Assembly (NCBI GenBank): GCA_002286855.1
Contig: NRSV01000099.1
Location: forward strand, 315-64,314
Direction: 5' to 3'
Length of the DNA: 64,000 nucleotides
Source of the DNA: Bipolaris cookei
Lineage: Eukaryota > Ascomycota > Dothideomycetes > Pleosporales > Pleosporaceae
In this document: piece by piece, positions 22,665 through 35,214 of the stretch
Numbering within the stretch: the first letter of the stretch is position 1
Layout: each line of letters opens with the position of its first letter
Translations under genes and position numbers: made by a program
Notes under the pieces: model-generated
Told to the model about the DNA's origin: nothing
The model's input: only the letters and a program-made list of their open reading frames with translations
Databases searched by the model: none

Positions 22665-23684
22665 ACCTGCCTCCGCAGAGGCCTCAACACCAAGTCAACA
22701 AACACCAGTAATGTGTTTTATACACTAGGAGATACCTCACACTCAGTAGCTATAATATATATATAATGACTTGCGTGTTTGCGCGGTCAACCTACTATAC
22801 AAATCTTATGGGTTGACGGAATTGACGTTGAGCTGGGCAGGGCCTAATAGTTCGGAAGAACTACGTAGGCACTGTGGGGCGGGTAACCAGCTAAAACAAA
22901 CCTAGTGTAAGCACACGAAGTTGGTATTGCTCACATAGCCTCCAATGATGCCAGGTCGGTCTTGCCCATGTCATCTCATACATTCTTCTCCCGAATACTC
23001 CCCATGTTCTCAAACAATGACTACTGCAGACACCACACTGCTGTGGTACATTACTTATCCAGTATTCAAGATTATCCCCGCGACCATTAGTCGAAGAGAA
23101 TTTCTCAACATGGTCAAATCAAGTGCAAAATCATCTACAAGGAGTTATGTACACCTTTATTTGCATCGCAAGGACCTCGAGGTTTGTAGCAATGTGCTCC
23201 ATTTCACTAGTTTCATCCCAAGGATTCATTAACATAGGGCGGCACAGTCAAAGGAACCATTGGCCTACCTACGTACGGGCTATTGAGATATTCTAGAAAA
23301 AAATTGTCTCAAGTGGATGTTTATGCGTAAATGTTCCTGTAGTGCGCGCTGATCACTACAAGTAAGGTTTACTTGCAGATTCAGAAGCATTGAGCCATAC
23401 TATTCGTAATCCGAATTAACCAATAGCAGGCAATGAGTGACATATCAAATCTTGGCACACACATATTAATTACTTACCAGCAAACCATACAAACTCTGGG
23501 AATAGCAACCTGGTCAATATTTTGCACAACTGCCATTCCAAATCAAGATTGTTTCCGCTAGCTGCTGAGCCCATTCATGTTGCTCTCTGGGCCGCTTGCA
23601 CGTACAATCTTTTGCGGCAAAACACCTGTCTGGCTTTCAACAAAGCGCGCTCAGCAATTCTCGTGCTCAGCCATTACCACAGCC
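22665..23684. other. Gap upstream of arsH
   Basis: No recognisable gene. It includes a short TA-rich run (ATATATATATA near 22760) and the arsH promoter immediately left of 23685. Confidence 0.45.
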
Positions 23685-24775
23685 ATGAACAGCGATCTAA
23701 ACAACACAGCGGCGGAACGCACAAGAGCAGAAATCGCAGTAGATCCCTTGTACCGGCATTCGTCTTTTGCAATACCTGTGCACGAAGATGATAAATCGAT
23801 TCGCCAAACATATCGACCTTTTTTGCTAGATGCCCAATACGCAGACGATGATTGGATCGCCAGACTCGAGCTTAGCACAGCGTTGAAAATGGTGGATGAA
23901 CAGGTGATGAAGAACGGCGGTGACAGGATCAAAGTCCTCGTACTATACGGCAGTATGCGAGAACGGTAATTCACTTTTTCCAGCAACAGTACTCTCTATT
24001 CATTTGTTCTTCGTTTGTGGAAGTATTGATAAGATGGACAGGTCTTATTCTCGGCTCCTCGCTTATGAAGCCAGTCGTATCTTATCCCGACTTGGCTGTG
24101 ACGTGCGCGTGTTCAATCCCACTGGACTCCCCGTCAAGGACGACGTGCAACATTCGCATGAAAAAGTACAAGAGCTACGGGAACTGAGTAAGTGGAGCGA
24201 CGGACATGTTTGGGTGAGTCCCGAACAGCATGGCAATCTTGTAAGTAACCTATTACCTATTCCCTTTCTTATCAACCATTTGTCTACAGCGGTCTGGGGG
24301 TTCATGTTTGGCTAATTAGCGACAATAGACAGCCGTCTTCAAAAATCAAATTGACTGGATACCATTGTCCACGGGCTCGGTCCGACCCACTCAGGGCCGC
24401 ACCCTTGCCATTGCCCAAGTCAACGGCGGTTCACAATCTTTCAACACTGTCAATTCACTACGTATACTTGGCCGCTGGATGCGCATGTTCACGATACCCA
24501 ACCAAAGCTCTATTCCCATGGCATACAAGCAATTCACGGATGCGGATGCTGCTGAGGGGGGAGGAAGCAGGCTGATGCCGAGTAGTAATCGAGATAGATT
24601 GGTGGACTGTATGGAGGAGTTTGTCAAGTATACGCTCGTAATGCGGCCGCATTTTGATTTGTTTGAAGATCGATATAGCGAGAGGGAAGAGAAGAGAATA
24701 AAGGATGAAAAAAAGAAAGAGGAAGTGCAGAAGGGGAAAGATATTGTGAATAACGTATCATTGACGGACATATGA
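23685..24775 (+). CDS. arsH: ArsH-type NADPH-dependent FMN reductase
   Basis: Predicted as join(23685..23965, 24042..24240, 24329..24775), 308 aa. Introns are 76 bp (GTAATT...CAG) and 88 bp (GTAAGT...TAG), and both restore ArsH reading: YGSMRER|SYSRLLAYEA and PEQHGNL|TAVFKNQIDW. The flavodoxin-like fold shows the phosphate-binding loop GSMRERSYSR, the central DVRVFNPTGLP and the IDWIPLSTGSVRPTQGR region. ArsH proteins reduce flavin and oxidise organoarsenicals, giving arsenic tolerance. No other arsenic gene is adjacent. The C-terminus is a charged Lys/Glu tail. The ATG at 23685 is the first sensible start. Confidence 0.92.
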
Positions 24776-27700
24776 TGCGCGATTGACCTAGGGTTTGGCT
24801 AGTTTCTTTGTTTGGTAAATGTACTTAGACCAGAAAAGGGCCGACATTTTTGTAATAAGATATGCGCTATTAGGAAATGAGGATCAAAGATTGCGCATGT
24901 TTGCTGAAGGGTAGAGATGCACGACAATGTTAGATGCCGTAAAGTCATGCACTAAGCCATGGTATCTCTCTAGTTTGGAGGCACTGTTAGTTACACACAA
25001 TCTACTGTATTTAGACTATGGATATTTCCTCGGAAGCTGGAAGGAAGTGGCTTGAATGCGACGCGAGTGCAAATGATGACGTGTGGATAAATTGATTGTG
25101 AGGCTGGATTCAATGTGGATGTTTCCATTCCCTGTTAAGTTTGTTACAGGTGTGTGTAAGGGGGGTCCAGATGTGGGGTGAGTGTGTGAATGTATATGCA
25201 TGAAGAGTTGGACTAATACTAATTACATATCTTAGTATGTCGAATAAGAAAAGGGAAAAGCAAGATAAGTGAAAAAAGAAAAACAATGTGCGTCTTTAGT
25301 ATGGAAGTGCAACGGACGAATCGAACAGGAAGGGGTCTCCCAGGTATCCATTCTTCCCCTTTGTTTCTTGGACGTCGAATCGAAGTTCCCGTTATACACA
25401 CAGATGTTCATGCCTCGGAACTTGACTCTAGGCGGCCCCACATGGTAGGTCTGATTGCGAGGCAACTTTTGCTTTTTCCATGGCAGAAACGGCTCGCTGA
25501 CATGGGATGTAAAGAAGGGGTCAGACCAATGTTAGATCGGTTGTATTGAGGATCCAAAACCCTACTCAGCTCTCCGTTGCTCTGGGATCTGTCTACTGAT
25601 TGCAACCTTACCACTCAACACTTGAGCAATCACTCGGCTCAAGCGCGTACCCGGTTTGTTGAGCGCTCTTCGTTCAGGTATACATGGTTTGGAATCAAGA
25701 ACGGCGCATTTTACTGAGCTTGCTTGGTTGCTGCTAGTATATCAACTGCTTGGGTTCCTGACCATCCCTATCGGCTTGCATCACCAGGTTTGGTGCAGAA
25801 AATAGAGTAGACATCGGCGGGGTAATGTAACCCCAATTAGTAAGGTATAGTGTTTTTATCCTTACCCATGCTATAGGGGGCCCTTGATGGTGAGGGTATT
25901 GGTGTGGGAAGATGCATTTGTTGAGCGCGGTATTCGATATCGCGTCGGCCGATCTCGTACGAAACCTTGATCCTTTGAGGTGCATGTACTTGGGTGCGCC
26001 TGTTCGCAGCGTCACCAACGGCAGTGGCTGGCATGCGCAGTGTTCTGCATCTGAAATGCTGACGTGATAGAAGTCGGTTAATATAAAACCGCGTCCAACA
26101 GCGGTACGTACGAGAGTCTGACGATAGGGGCGTGGACACAATCGGCACAGATATTTTGTATGCAATGCCGTTACCAGCGTGGTTGAGCAAAGAGGGCCCA
26201 GACTCGGTCATTTGTGTGATCTTCGCGCCACGATGCAGCTCTATGCAGGAGATGCACAAGCACAAGCAAGTCATTATTGCAGGAGCCGTTAGAAAAGCCA
26301 CTGGACAAGCGTAGGACTTGGCGCAGCCGTTAGCCACGAGGTACTTTTGAGTATATGTATTCAACTTGTATAAACATCCGCCGCAGTCCAGCGTGGGGAT
26401 TCGCCTCCAGCGTCAGCCTAGGTTGCGAGCCGAGACCCATGGACAAGATTAGTCAGATGTTCTTTGGCGGTTGCAATGAAAGAGAAGATCAAACGCGACC
26501 AGAAGGTTGTGAGCAAAGATCAGTAGACATTCCGGAAAGCGGAAAGAGCATGTCTGGGGAACAAAGGTCCGCGGGGTGACATGTATCGTGGGTACGTACT
26601 TGCGCTCATGTGTAGACAGATGCGTATTAGTGTCCCGGAATCCCTGTATGCAAAGATACAATGGTCGACCAGGTGGAATGTCACCATAAACACTCGAGTG
26701 TTTGCATCATTCAGGCTGTGGTTAAGCAAATAGGTTCATCCTGGGAAGCGCTGTACCGACAAGCTGGTCAACATGCCACAGGCGAACTTGGCTCAAAGTC
26801 AAATGGTAAGCTATCGGGCAATTATCTGCGGATGGGATTGGGTGCTGACAGAATCTAAGTTTCACACGCGAAAGAAGGGCAGTTCGTGCGGCGGGTCTTG
26901 CACGCGGGAGAGGAGGGTAGCGTGACAAATGCTCCAAATAGGGGATAGTTGCGTGCAGGGCCAAGATCAAGTGCCGGTGGCCGCGGCAACGAGTCAGGGA
27001 GTGAGTGTAGCGTGCTCCTACAGCCATTGCTTCTGCAGCGCCACTAGCCACCCATTGCCAGTCGGTGACTTGGATTGATAAGGCACAAAAGATCCCTCGG
27101 CATCGACCGTAACGTGGAAGAAGGCAATGGATGTGGGCCTGCGTGGCTCCACCATACCGCCATCGATGGCTAGCGGCCGCATTCCCGTGGGCTGGGCATG
27201 TTGAGCATTGCCGGATCCAGAGAGCCAGCAGTCATGGTACTAGTCGGAGTGAAAACGACTGCGGGTAAGGAGGAACTGCATGACTGTGCATCGACAACAC
27301 AGCTTTGGGACATGGCTCCGGGGGTTGTGTGGGTTGGGAGTGGGTTGGGTAAGGTGAATGCCGGCTGGCTGGTGCTAAGACGCGGCAGATTCAGGCAGTG
27401 GGCAATGCAGGAGAGGACAGGATTTTCGTGCGCTAAGCCTCATCTGGTTAGCAGCCACGTGCCCCACATTCCCGCGAAACCTTGTGTGAGCCGCTCTTCG
27501 TCCAAAGACTGGCCACACAACAAACGACTACAGACAACGGTGCGAGGGTAGCTGCTCAAGCGTCGCCTTAGACATCAACTACGACGAGGGGCATTGTCTC
27601 AGCTATTCGCCGACTGGGTCGACAATGAGCCCACTGACATGCGCCACAGCAGAGACGGTGAGAAATGCAACCATGTCCAGGCCTCCCATCATCTTACTAC

Positions 27701-28134
27701 TAGTACCACTTACTTACATCCAGGCATGGTACGATAATCCATCCCCTTTATCAATACAGTATGTCGTATGTAGAGCATTGTCGCTATAGCTTTCTCCCCG
27801 TACCTGTCCTGGCACAGCCTGGCACGCATGATTACTCGACATGCGCAAATCCATGGCCACCGTCCTAGCTCCACGGGTAAACACCCAGCTTGGTAATGGC
27901 CTCGTCCTGAAACGGACCAGACCCTGGGTCCAGTATTGCGAGCCCGCGTGCAGTGACCCACCTCTCTCGTGGCGGCATGTGTTATGCATTGCTTCTTACG
28001 CAGTATAGCTCCACCTCGGCAAAAACCAATCCACCTACTACGTTAAAGAAGCATATCCCCTCAAGCTCCATGACCCTCCCGATTTTGGGGCTCTCTGCTG
28101 CCAGAGCATCAGCTGCCTCGAAACCACAATCATC
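24776..28134. other. Long gap of about 3.4 kb
   Basis: Only short, unconvincing ORFs on both strands; no domain, terminal repeat or coding fragment could be recognised. It may hold untranslated regions, non-coding RNA or unrecognised small genes. Confidence 0.4.
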
Positions 28135-29510
28135 ATGGCCGTCCCCGATAGAGGCCCCGAGCTACTCGCAGTCAACATTGCCTTTGTCACTACGGCCGTC
28201 TTGGCCTGCCTGCTGAGGTGCTTTGTTCGCGTTAGAATGGTCAAGGCTTTTGGTCTCGATGACTGGCTCATGGTTGTTGCAACCGTAAGTAACAAACGAG
28301 CCAAAGGCGTAGATTCATCCAAGCATTTATTGACATGGCACTCAGCTCTTCTTCATAGCCTATACCACGTCTTCCTGCATAGGCATCCGCCATGGAACGG
28401 GCCGCCACCACCATGACCTCACCATCGAGGGTGTCCAGAATGCAAAACACGCCTGGTTTTTCTGTTACCTGTTTTACTCCATATCCATGATCTGCTCTAA
28501 AATGTCCATTGGCTTCCTTTTACTGCGCATCAGTATCCGCAAACTCCACACGTGGTGAGTCGCCACAAGAGCGGCCTGACCAGGCACTCAACTAATCATG
28601 TCAGGATCATCTACACCGCCATGCTCGTTTCAGTCGTCGCCGGAGGCACCTTTTTCTTTGTCTGCCTCTTCCAATGCTACCCCATCTCATACATGTGGGA
28701 CCGCACTTCGCAACAAGGAAAGTGCATCGACAATACCGTCATCACTGCCCTTGGCTACGTCTACAGTATCTTCTCCATTATTTCCGACTTTACTTTTGCC
28801 ATCATCCCCGGATTCCTGGTCTGGCACCTGCAGTTGAAGAGGAGGGCAAAGATTGCACTGATTCCCTTGATTACCATGGGCTGCATCGCAAGCGCTGCCG
28901 TCATCGCGCGCCTGCCCTTTGTCCACTTCTTCAACTCACCAGACTTCCTTTGTAAGCACTCGATGCGTCATGTTGCCATCATGTACTAACTCTTGCAGGG
29001 TCCACGCTTGACATTGCCATCTGGTCTTCTGTAGAACAAGGCCTCGCCATCACCGCCGGCAGTCTCGCAACACTCCGCCCACTCTTCTTCATTGCCATGC
29101 ACAAGCTTGGCCTATCAACGCGTAACCCATCCGCCTATCGCCCTTCAGCATACGCCATGTCAGCTCCGCTTCCAGCAAACGCTGCCGTCTCTGGTACAGC
29201 GCCTAAGGCTGACAAGCTCCGACCAGACCTGTACAAGCTCTCTGCCACTGTTCAAACCCGCACTTCAGAGGATGAAATCATGCAAATGGGAAGCAAGTCA
29301 AAATCGCCCCAATGGTTCCCAAACGCTCCGCCCAACTCGAAAAAGAGCACCCGTGTTGACAACTCGGACAATGACAGCGAGCAAAGCCTGAGGAATAAGA
29401 GCTCGCGGAGTAGCACAGAGGACATCTTCTCAAATGGAATCATGGTATCAAAGTCATTCTATATCACGGATGAGGAAAGGGGTTCGGTCATATCTGCGCC
29501 CTACAGATAG
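28135..29510 (+). CDS. Fungal rhodopsin-domain (PTH11-related) membrane protein
   Basis: Predicted as join(28135..28284, 28346..28554, 28605..28951, 28999..29510), 405 aa; introns of 61, 50 and 47 bp with GTAAGT, GTGAGT and GTAAGC donors. Seven hydrophobic segments are visible. They start at LAVNIAFVTTAVLACLLR and end at GLAITAGSLATLRPLFF, with family motifs GLDDWLMVVA, IGFLLLRISI, FQCYPISYMWD and WSTLDIAIWSSVE. These match the fungal rhodopsin-like integral membrane domain found in Pth11-type receptors, without a CFEM domain. The last 120 residues are a polar, serine-rich cytoplasmic tail. Ligand and role are unknown. Confidence 0.88.
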
Positions 29511-31552
29511 TCCAAGGTTCGACAGCACAAGCTACATCGCCCTGGTGGCCTTTGCCATCAAACTTAATGTTCCATTCCATCACGACCGCCATCTTTTGTC
29601 GAGTTTCTTGCGGGTTGGAGCCCAATACCAGTGTCCGATGGCCATTGTACGCCCTGCCGATCACAGCCACCCAGCCGCTACGAAGCCGAAAAATGCCTAG
29701 TGCTGCATTGCAACGCCACCGTATCCCTGGAAAATGCATAGGCGCAACGTGGAGAAAGGTGTTGGGACTGAGATCATGATTTTTCTGACAGAATAAACAA
29801 CTGATATCAGTGGGCATGCTGGATACAATGATACGGCTTGTACTCAGCAGGAATGACTGTGTAACCACGACATGAGCGGTGTTCCCTCACTAGTGAGTTC
29901 GACTCGCTAGCTGGTGCATTATTGTCATTTGCGCAACGATCGGCGGGTCCGAAAAAAGGATGGAGAATGAAATGAAGAAGAAGAATCGCAACGTGGGTAC
30001 ATTGGGTACCGAATTCTGTACATTATCATCATTACGATCAACGGCCTTTGCCTCATTGTTTCTACATATACCCATGCAACATACATAATTAGACACCCTA
30101 ATAATCATCAACTATCCAGAAGAAGCAGACACTCTTTGGACAAACACTTGGCGCGTAACAGGCGTAAAATCTTATAGGAGACGAATTGCATGGTGCTCAA
30201 TCACCAAGTCTCCGAAATAGATCCAACTTCAAAGTGAGGCACTGGGCAAAGCTGAGAACAAACCGGTAACCTGGGGCCGATCAGTCTAGCTCAGACGTAT
30301 AGAGCTTGGAAATCCCGGGTGTTGGGGCAACATTCTTGCGAAATTCACAGTACAAGGGGTTGCAACGATGTTGATCCTAGCAGTCTTAGCACTGGGAAAC
30401 ACCTGGCAATCAATTCCTTCACGTCGAGCGTATCCTCGATTACCTTAGCAATATGCATAAAGGATGGGTAGCTGATTGTCTCCCATAGCATAGTACTCAG
30501 GTACCTTGGTTCACATTTGGCACAGCACCGCTTCCAAATTCCCCACACGGATTCCAAATTATCTGCCCACCCAAAGAAGCAGATCCCGACTGACAATCAG
30601 ACTGGTGAGCCGACAGGTCCATGATTCAGACAGCTACCATGAACATCGACATCGGCACTTGGCATCATCAACAACCTTGTTTTTAGGTCATATGTTTGAT
30701 GTTCGTACTTGGTGTATTTCCCTAGCGGGTGATGTTCATTTAGCGTGTTACCAGAGTCAAGACATAAATGGGCCAGCCGAGTGACAACGTGCTTACTAGC
30801 GCAGCCACCCAGGCAGTCTGTGGGCTGAACCAGACATGGGCGGAAGTGCACAACCTCAGGTGCTAAACTATTAGCGGCGACGGCGTGCGCGACACGTCTT
30901 CTGGCCCATGCTAGGGGGCAATTCCATATGTTGTGATTTATCTCGGCAGCTTGCATGCGCTGTAAATGAGGGAACGACGAGGTGGCTGGTGCGTTTAGGC
31001 GCGTGGAATTCTCCTGTCGGCATTTCAGTAGTAGTGCTTGGCCGAATAATACTACGTCTCAATATACAGTGTCCTAAATCCACGAAATCCTGTTGCTTCG
31101 ATTTTCGCAATGTCGAGGCGTCATGGATGTAAGACACAGAGTATATAGTGTTTTGATATTACATGTACTTAAAATTCGAGGCTCTCGATGCTCGGGTTGG
31201 AAAATGTGGATATTACCCACCGGGGAGAGATCCGAAGAAGATGTACGAATCAACGGGGAGCATCCTTACATGGTGCTTTGCATGATACGGGCTAGATAAT
31301 CTGGGACAGCAGGGCTGGTCCCATGTAGCAGATGACGTCGGTAATGGATGTGCTGGGATGATGCTTGTCAAGTTCAATCGACAGAGATGTGTGTCGAGGT
31401 ACGACTTCGATTACGACTTCGAGAGACGCGATGTGGAAACATGAAAAAGTCAATGTTCTAGATCGGTGCAGTGAGTCAGATGGATAAGTTTCAGAACTGA
31501 GAAAGTAATTAATGTATTTGAAATATCAACATAATCAAGCCTAGAAGAAACT
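29511..31552. other. Gap between two convergent genes
   Basis: About 2 kb with no recognisable gene. It holds the 3' flanks of the rhodopsin-domain gene (plus) and the histidine phosphatase gene (minus). Confidence 0.45.
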
Positions 31553-32660
31553 TTATGAGCAGCAAGAACAGTCATTGCAGCTCGAGTCGCGGATGGCAGG
31601 GGGCACGGCGCATGTCTTTTGGGGGTCATAAGGCAACGTCGTCGTTGGGGGAGGACGTGTGTTTAGAGTAGTAATCTTGAGCAGGACGGGGATGGCGGCT
31701 CCAGTGCTGAGTCTGAATTCGCGGTGGCCCAGGACTAGGATGTTGTTAGTACGACAGAGTTAATTGAATGTCAGTTTCAAGAGAGAGGTTACCGCGTAGT
31801 AGACTGGAAATACCACCCGAATGCGAAGTGATGGAGATGTATGTGCTGTCGTCGTTGGAAAAGATGTCATCAAGCACAACTTTGGAGCGTGCATCCTGGT
31901 TCGCTTGTGGCTCAGCGAATAGCTCAGTCCAGTAGGGGTCTTCCTCTGCAAATCCCTTTTCAAATTTGAAAGAAGGGAAGTTTTCGCGGATAAAAGACTT
32001 GGTACGGCGACGGTCGCAAGTATGCGCACTGATGCCTTCGCGAAGAAACTCCTTGATAACCGGCACGAAACGCGTCTTGCCGGGCAGCTTGACTCCTTCA
32101 AATGTAAGTTTTGCAGTGTCGAGGCAGCGGTACAAAGGGCTCGTGTAGAAGGACTGTGGCGGGGAAATTTTCTCGTTCTTGATCAAGTGCTGCCAGAATC
32201 TGTTTACGAGCTTTGCTTGCTGTTTGCCAACTTCGGTGAGCTTTGCATCGGCCCATGTGACGGTACTGTTGCCATCGAGCTCAGACCAGTAGCAATTCCA
32301 GGCTGGAGTGCCATAGTAGGATTCAGCGGCATTGTGCAAGCCTTCGCCGTGGCGACCCATGAAGACAAGGCCGTAGCGCTCGTTACGCGCAGACTGCTTG
32401 TTCAGGGTAGAGATGTAGTGAGCGAGACGCTGCCATTGGGTCGATTTCTTGCCGTCTGGGCAGGTCGCGTCAGTTGGATAGGTACGGTTGATAAGGCCGA
32501 AGTTGCTGGCGGTGAATTTGAACGTGGAAGGGTTGGTAGAGTTATCATCCTGTTGAAAGATGCCAGTAATGACAGTGTAGTCGATGTCCTTGAAGTGGCG
32601 GTGGGCATTGACGGCAGAAGCTGCTGCCAAGAGGCTATACAAGAGCGACGAGACACGCAT
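31553..32660 (-). CDS. Secreted histidine phosphatase (phosphoglycerate-mutase family)
   Basis: Predicted as complement(join(31553..31734, 31793..32660)), 349 aa. The 58-bp intron (GTAACC donor, ACTAAC branch, TAG acceptor) restores SLLR|VLGHREFRL. The N-terminus MRVSSLLYSLLAAASAVNA is a signal peptide. VFMGRHGEG is the RHG active-site motif with the phosphorylated His, FYTSPLYRCLDTA supplies the second Arg, and ITSHSGGISSLL the second His. These are Pmu1-like enzymes, extracellular here. The C-terminus ends in a cysteine cluster (SSCNDCSCCS), unusual for the family. The start at 32660 is the only ATG that gives the leader. Confidence 0.9.
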
Positions 32661-33525
32661 TATCAGCGACTTTGAGATTGTGTCGGTATTGCAGTGAGCT
32701 TAGGGCCTGACATTGTAATTGAGAGGCCATAATCCGACTTTTTAAAAGATTGCATGATGTCGGATGCAATTGTGCCGTTCGTACAACGGTGAAGATGGCG
32801 AGGAACCGGGGATGCTCGTAACAGCCAATCAGTGGCCCACGTGAATTCGGCTGCTTAACCTTGAAGAGCTTGACGGGTGGAGGGAGTTTTTGGACCTTCC
32901 TGTTATTGATATGGCGTAGGCACGTCGGGGGCCATGGGGCCATGGAGCTATGTGATAGAAATCTCGGACACGAAAGAAGCGTGTTTCCAAGAGACCTTGT
33001 GATTGGAGGCGATTGCTTCTTCAGGGTGTTTGCCGTGCAGCGCAATGAGTTCTGGCACTCCAGAGACCTGGTTCTTTGGGTGATTGGGCTTTATTTGGGA
33101 TGGTTGAGTGATTTTCTGGAAGTCTAGAAAGATCGAATTGGCCAAAATGGTCATGGGAGGGATGGATGTGGGGAAAAGGGTGCCATGAAGGCTACTTGAG
33201 AGATTGCAGTCCGCGAAAGCGGCACCAAGGCCATAGATATCGCCTGCTAGTACACGAATCCAAAGTACTACTACGTTTTTCACCCAAAGTAGACATACAG
33301 CGGTTGTCTATTAAATAAGTTGAGGTTGCAGGAGAGTATGTAAATTGTGAAGTAGCATAGCACGTGATGCAGATCACGTGCTATGTACCTGCCAAGCCAT
33401 GCGGCTGTTGCTGTCATGCGCTGGACCGCTGCGGCTCCACTAAAAATGTTGAAGCTATCGCAAAACGGAAATCCGCTCGACCCATTAGACCATCTCTCCG
33501 TTTATTCACTGTAGAAAACCTAGTT
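32661..33525. promoter_or_regulatory. Divergent intergenic region
   Basis: Lies between the starts of the histidine phosphatase gene (minus) and JIP5 (plus). It includes an imperfect palindrome around 33358-33385 (GCACGTGATGCAGATCACGT), with two CACGTG-type E-box cores about 160 bp before the JIP5 start. This is a possible bHLH factor site. Confidence 0.5.
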
Positions 33526-34859
33526 ATGTTCGAGAACCTGTGTGCTCTGCCTGTGGAGCACGATATTTTTGTGCAGACGGTCCATCCCCAGCAACCACTC
33601 GTAGCAGTTGGCCTGGCCAATGGCGATGTCCACATCTATCGTCTCCCTGCTGGCGCAAGCGATGATGACGACAACGACGACGACAATGACACGACATTAG
33701 CATCCGAAAGCGGCTTTGGAACTATCGACCGCATCTGGCGCACAAGGCGACACAAGGGCAGTTGTCGGACGCTAGCATACAGCGTCGATGGCGCGTCATT
33801 GGTTTCTGCAGGCACCGACGGCATAGTCAAGGTTGCGGATTCCATGACGGGCCAGGTGACTGCCAAGATTGCCATTCCATTGGATCCGTAAGTCGTAGCA
33901 AGAGGCAAGGAGATGCAAATCATTCATCACTGAGACGGAATAGCTCCAATGGCGGCATTGACGCGCCTACACTAGTCCACGCCCTGTCGCCACAATCCCT
34001 TATCCTCACCACCGACTCTGGAGCGCTGCACATATACGATATCAGGAACCTCAAAGGCGGAGAAAAAGTCTCCCTCAAGCCGGAGACTACGCACCACCCA
34101 CACGACGACTACGTCTCCTCGCTCACCCCACTACCACCCACACAAGCGAGTACAAGCGGCTTCAGCAAGCAATGGGTCACGACAGGTGGCAGCACACTGG
34201 CCGTCACAGACATCCGCAGGGGGGTCATGGTCCGTAGCGAGGACCAAGAGGAGGAGCTGCTGAGCTCTGCTATTGTCACTGGCCTCTCGACAAAGGGCTC
34301 CAACGTGGGCGAGAAGGTCGTGGTTGGCGCCAGCAATGGTGTCCTCACACTCTGGGAGCGTGGTGTATGGGATGACCAAGATGATCGCATCATCATCGAT
34401 CGCTCTAAGGGAGGTGGTGAGAGCCTTGACGCCATTACTGTCGTGCCTGATGGTGTTGGACCAGGTGGAAAGATTGTTGCCGTCGGCATGGGCAACGGCA
34501 ATATTCGCTTTGCCAAGATTGGCCCTAATAAGATTGTCGCCGAACTTAAGCACCACGAGCTATCTCAGGAAAGCGTTATTGGCCTTGATTTTGATGTCAC
34601 GGGCAGGATGATTAGCAGTGGTGGAAAGACTGTCAAGGTGTGGGGCGAGCAGACGTGGCAAGACGTTGACGAAGACGACGATGATGAGGAACCCGAAAAC
34701 GGAAAGCGCCAGCACGACAGCGACGACAACGAAGACAGTGATAACATGGACGAGAGCAGCGAAGAAGACGAACCCAAGCAAAAGAGAAAGAAGAGAAAGA
34801 AGAACAAGGGCCAGCAAGCAAAGGGACATGGCATTTTGCACTTTTCAGGCCTCGACTAA
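33526..34859 (+). CDS. JIP5: WD-repeat ribosome biogenesis protein JIP5 (WDR55-like)
   Basis: Predicted as join(33526..33887, 33944..34859), 425 aa, with one 56-bp intron (GTAAGT...TAG) joining LDP|SNGGIDAP. WD40-type blades are visible: FVQTVHPQQPLVAVGLANGDVHIYR, CRTLAYSVDGASLVSAGTDGIVKV, LILTTDSGALHIYDIR, VVVGASNGVLTLWE and ISSGGKTVKVW. An acidic stretch (DEDDDDEEPE) and a basic tail (KQKRKKRKKNK) follow, as in Jip5/WDR55, nucleolar proteins needed for 60S ribosome assembly. Another acidic insert (DDDDNDDDND) lies in the first blade. The start MFENLCALPVEHD matches the family better than the upstream in-frame Met. Confidence 0.92.
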
Positions 34860-35139
34860 GCCATACCTTGCTTTTCTGTTGCCCTCACTTTGCGTTGGTC
34901 TTCGTTGGGAAACTACCGGATAACGAAAGTGCATGGCTCGAGCGGATTTGCATTGTTGTATAGGCATAGGAGTTACCTAGTCTCTGTACTAATTAGCCGT
35001 TAATAACAAAAAACAGAAGAGTGTTCGATACAAACACTCAATCCCCCTTTTGATTGTAATTGGACAGCCCCAGTAGCAGGATACCAGTAGTAACTTTTCT
35101 GTTCATTATAGTGACTAGAACTATATGGCTAACGTAAAG

Positions 35140-35173
35140 CACCACCGAGCCGGACACACCACCGAGCCGGACA
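35140..35173. repeat. Two 17-bp tandem units in a transposon end
   Basis: The unit CACCACCGAGCCGGACA occurs twice head to tail. The same pair is present in reverse at the right end (about 36939-36972). These are likely transposase binding sites. Confidence 0.9.
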
Positions 35174-35214
35174 CTTTTTCTTGGCATCACGAACTTCATG
35201 TACGAAAACTCGAA

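Noticed and set aside
32022..32675. Plus-strand ORF of 217 codons opposite the histidine phosphatase
   Set aside because: Antisense shadow of a well-supported gene with signal peptide, RHG motif and intron.
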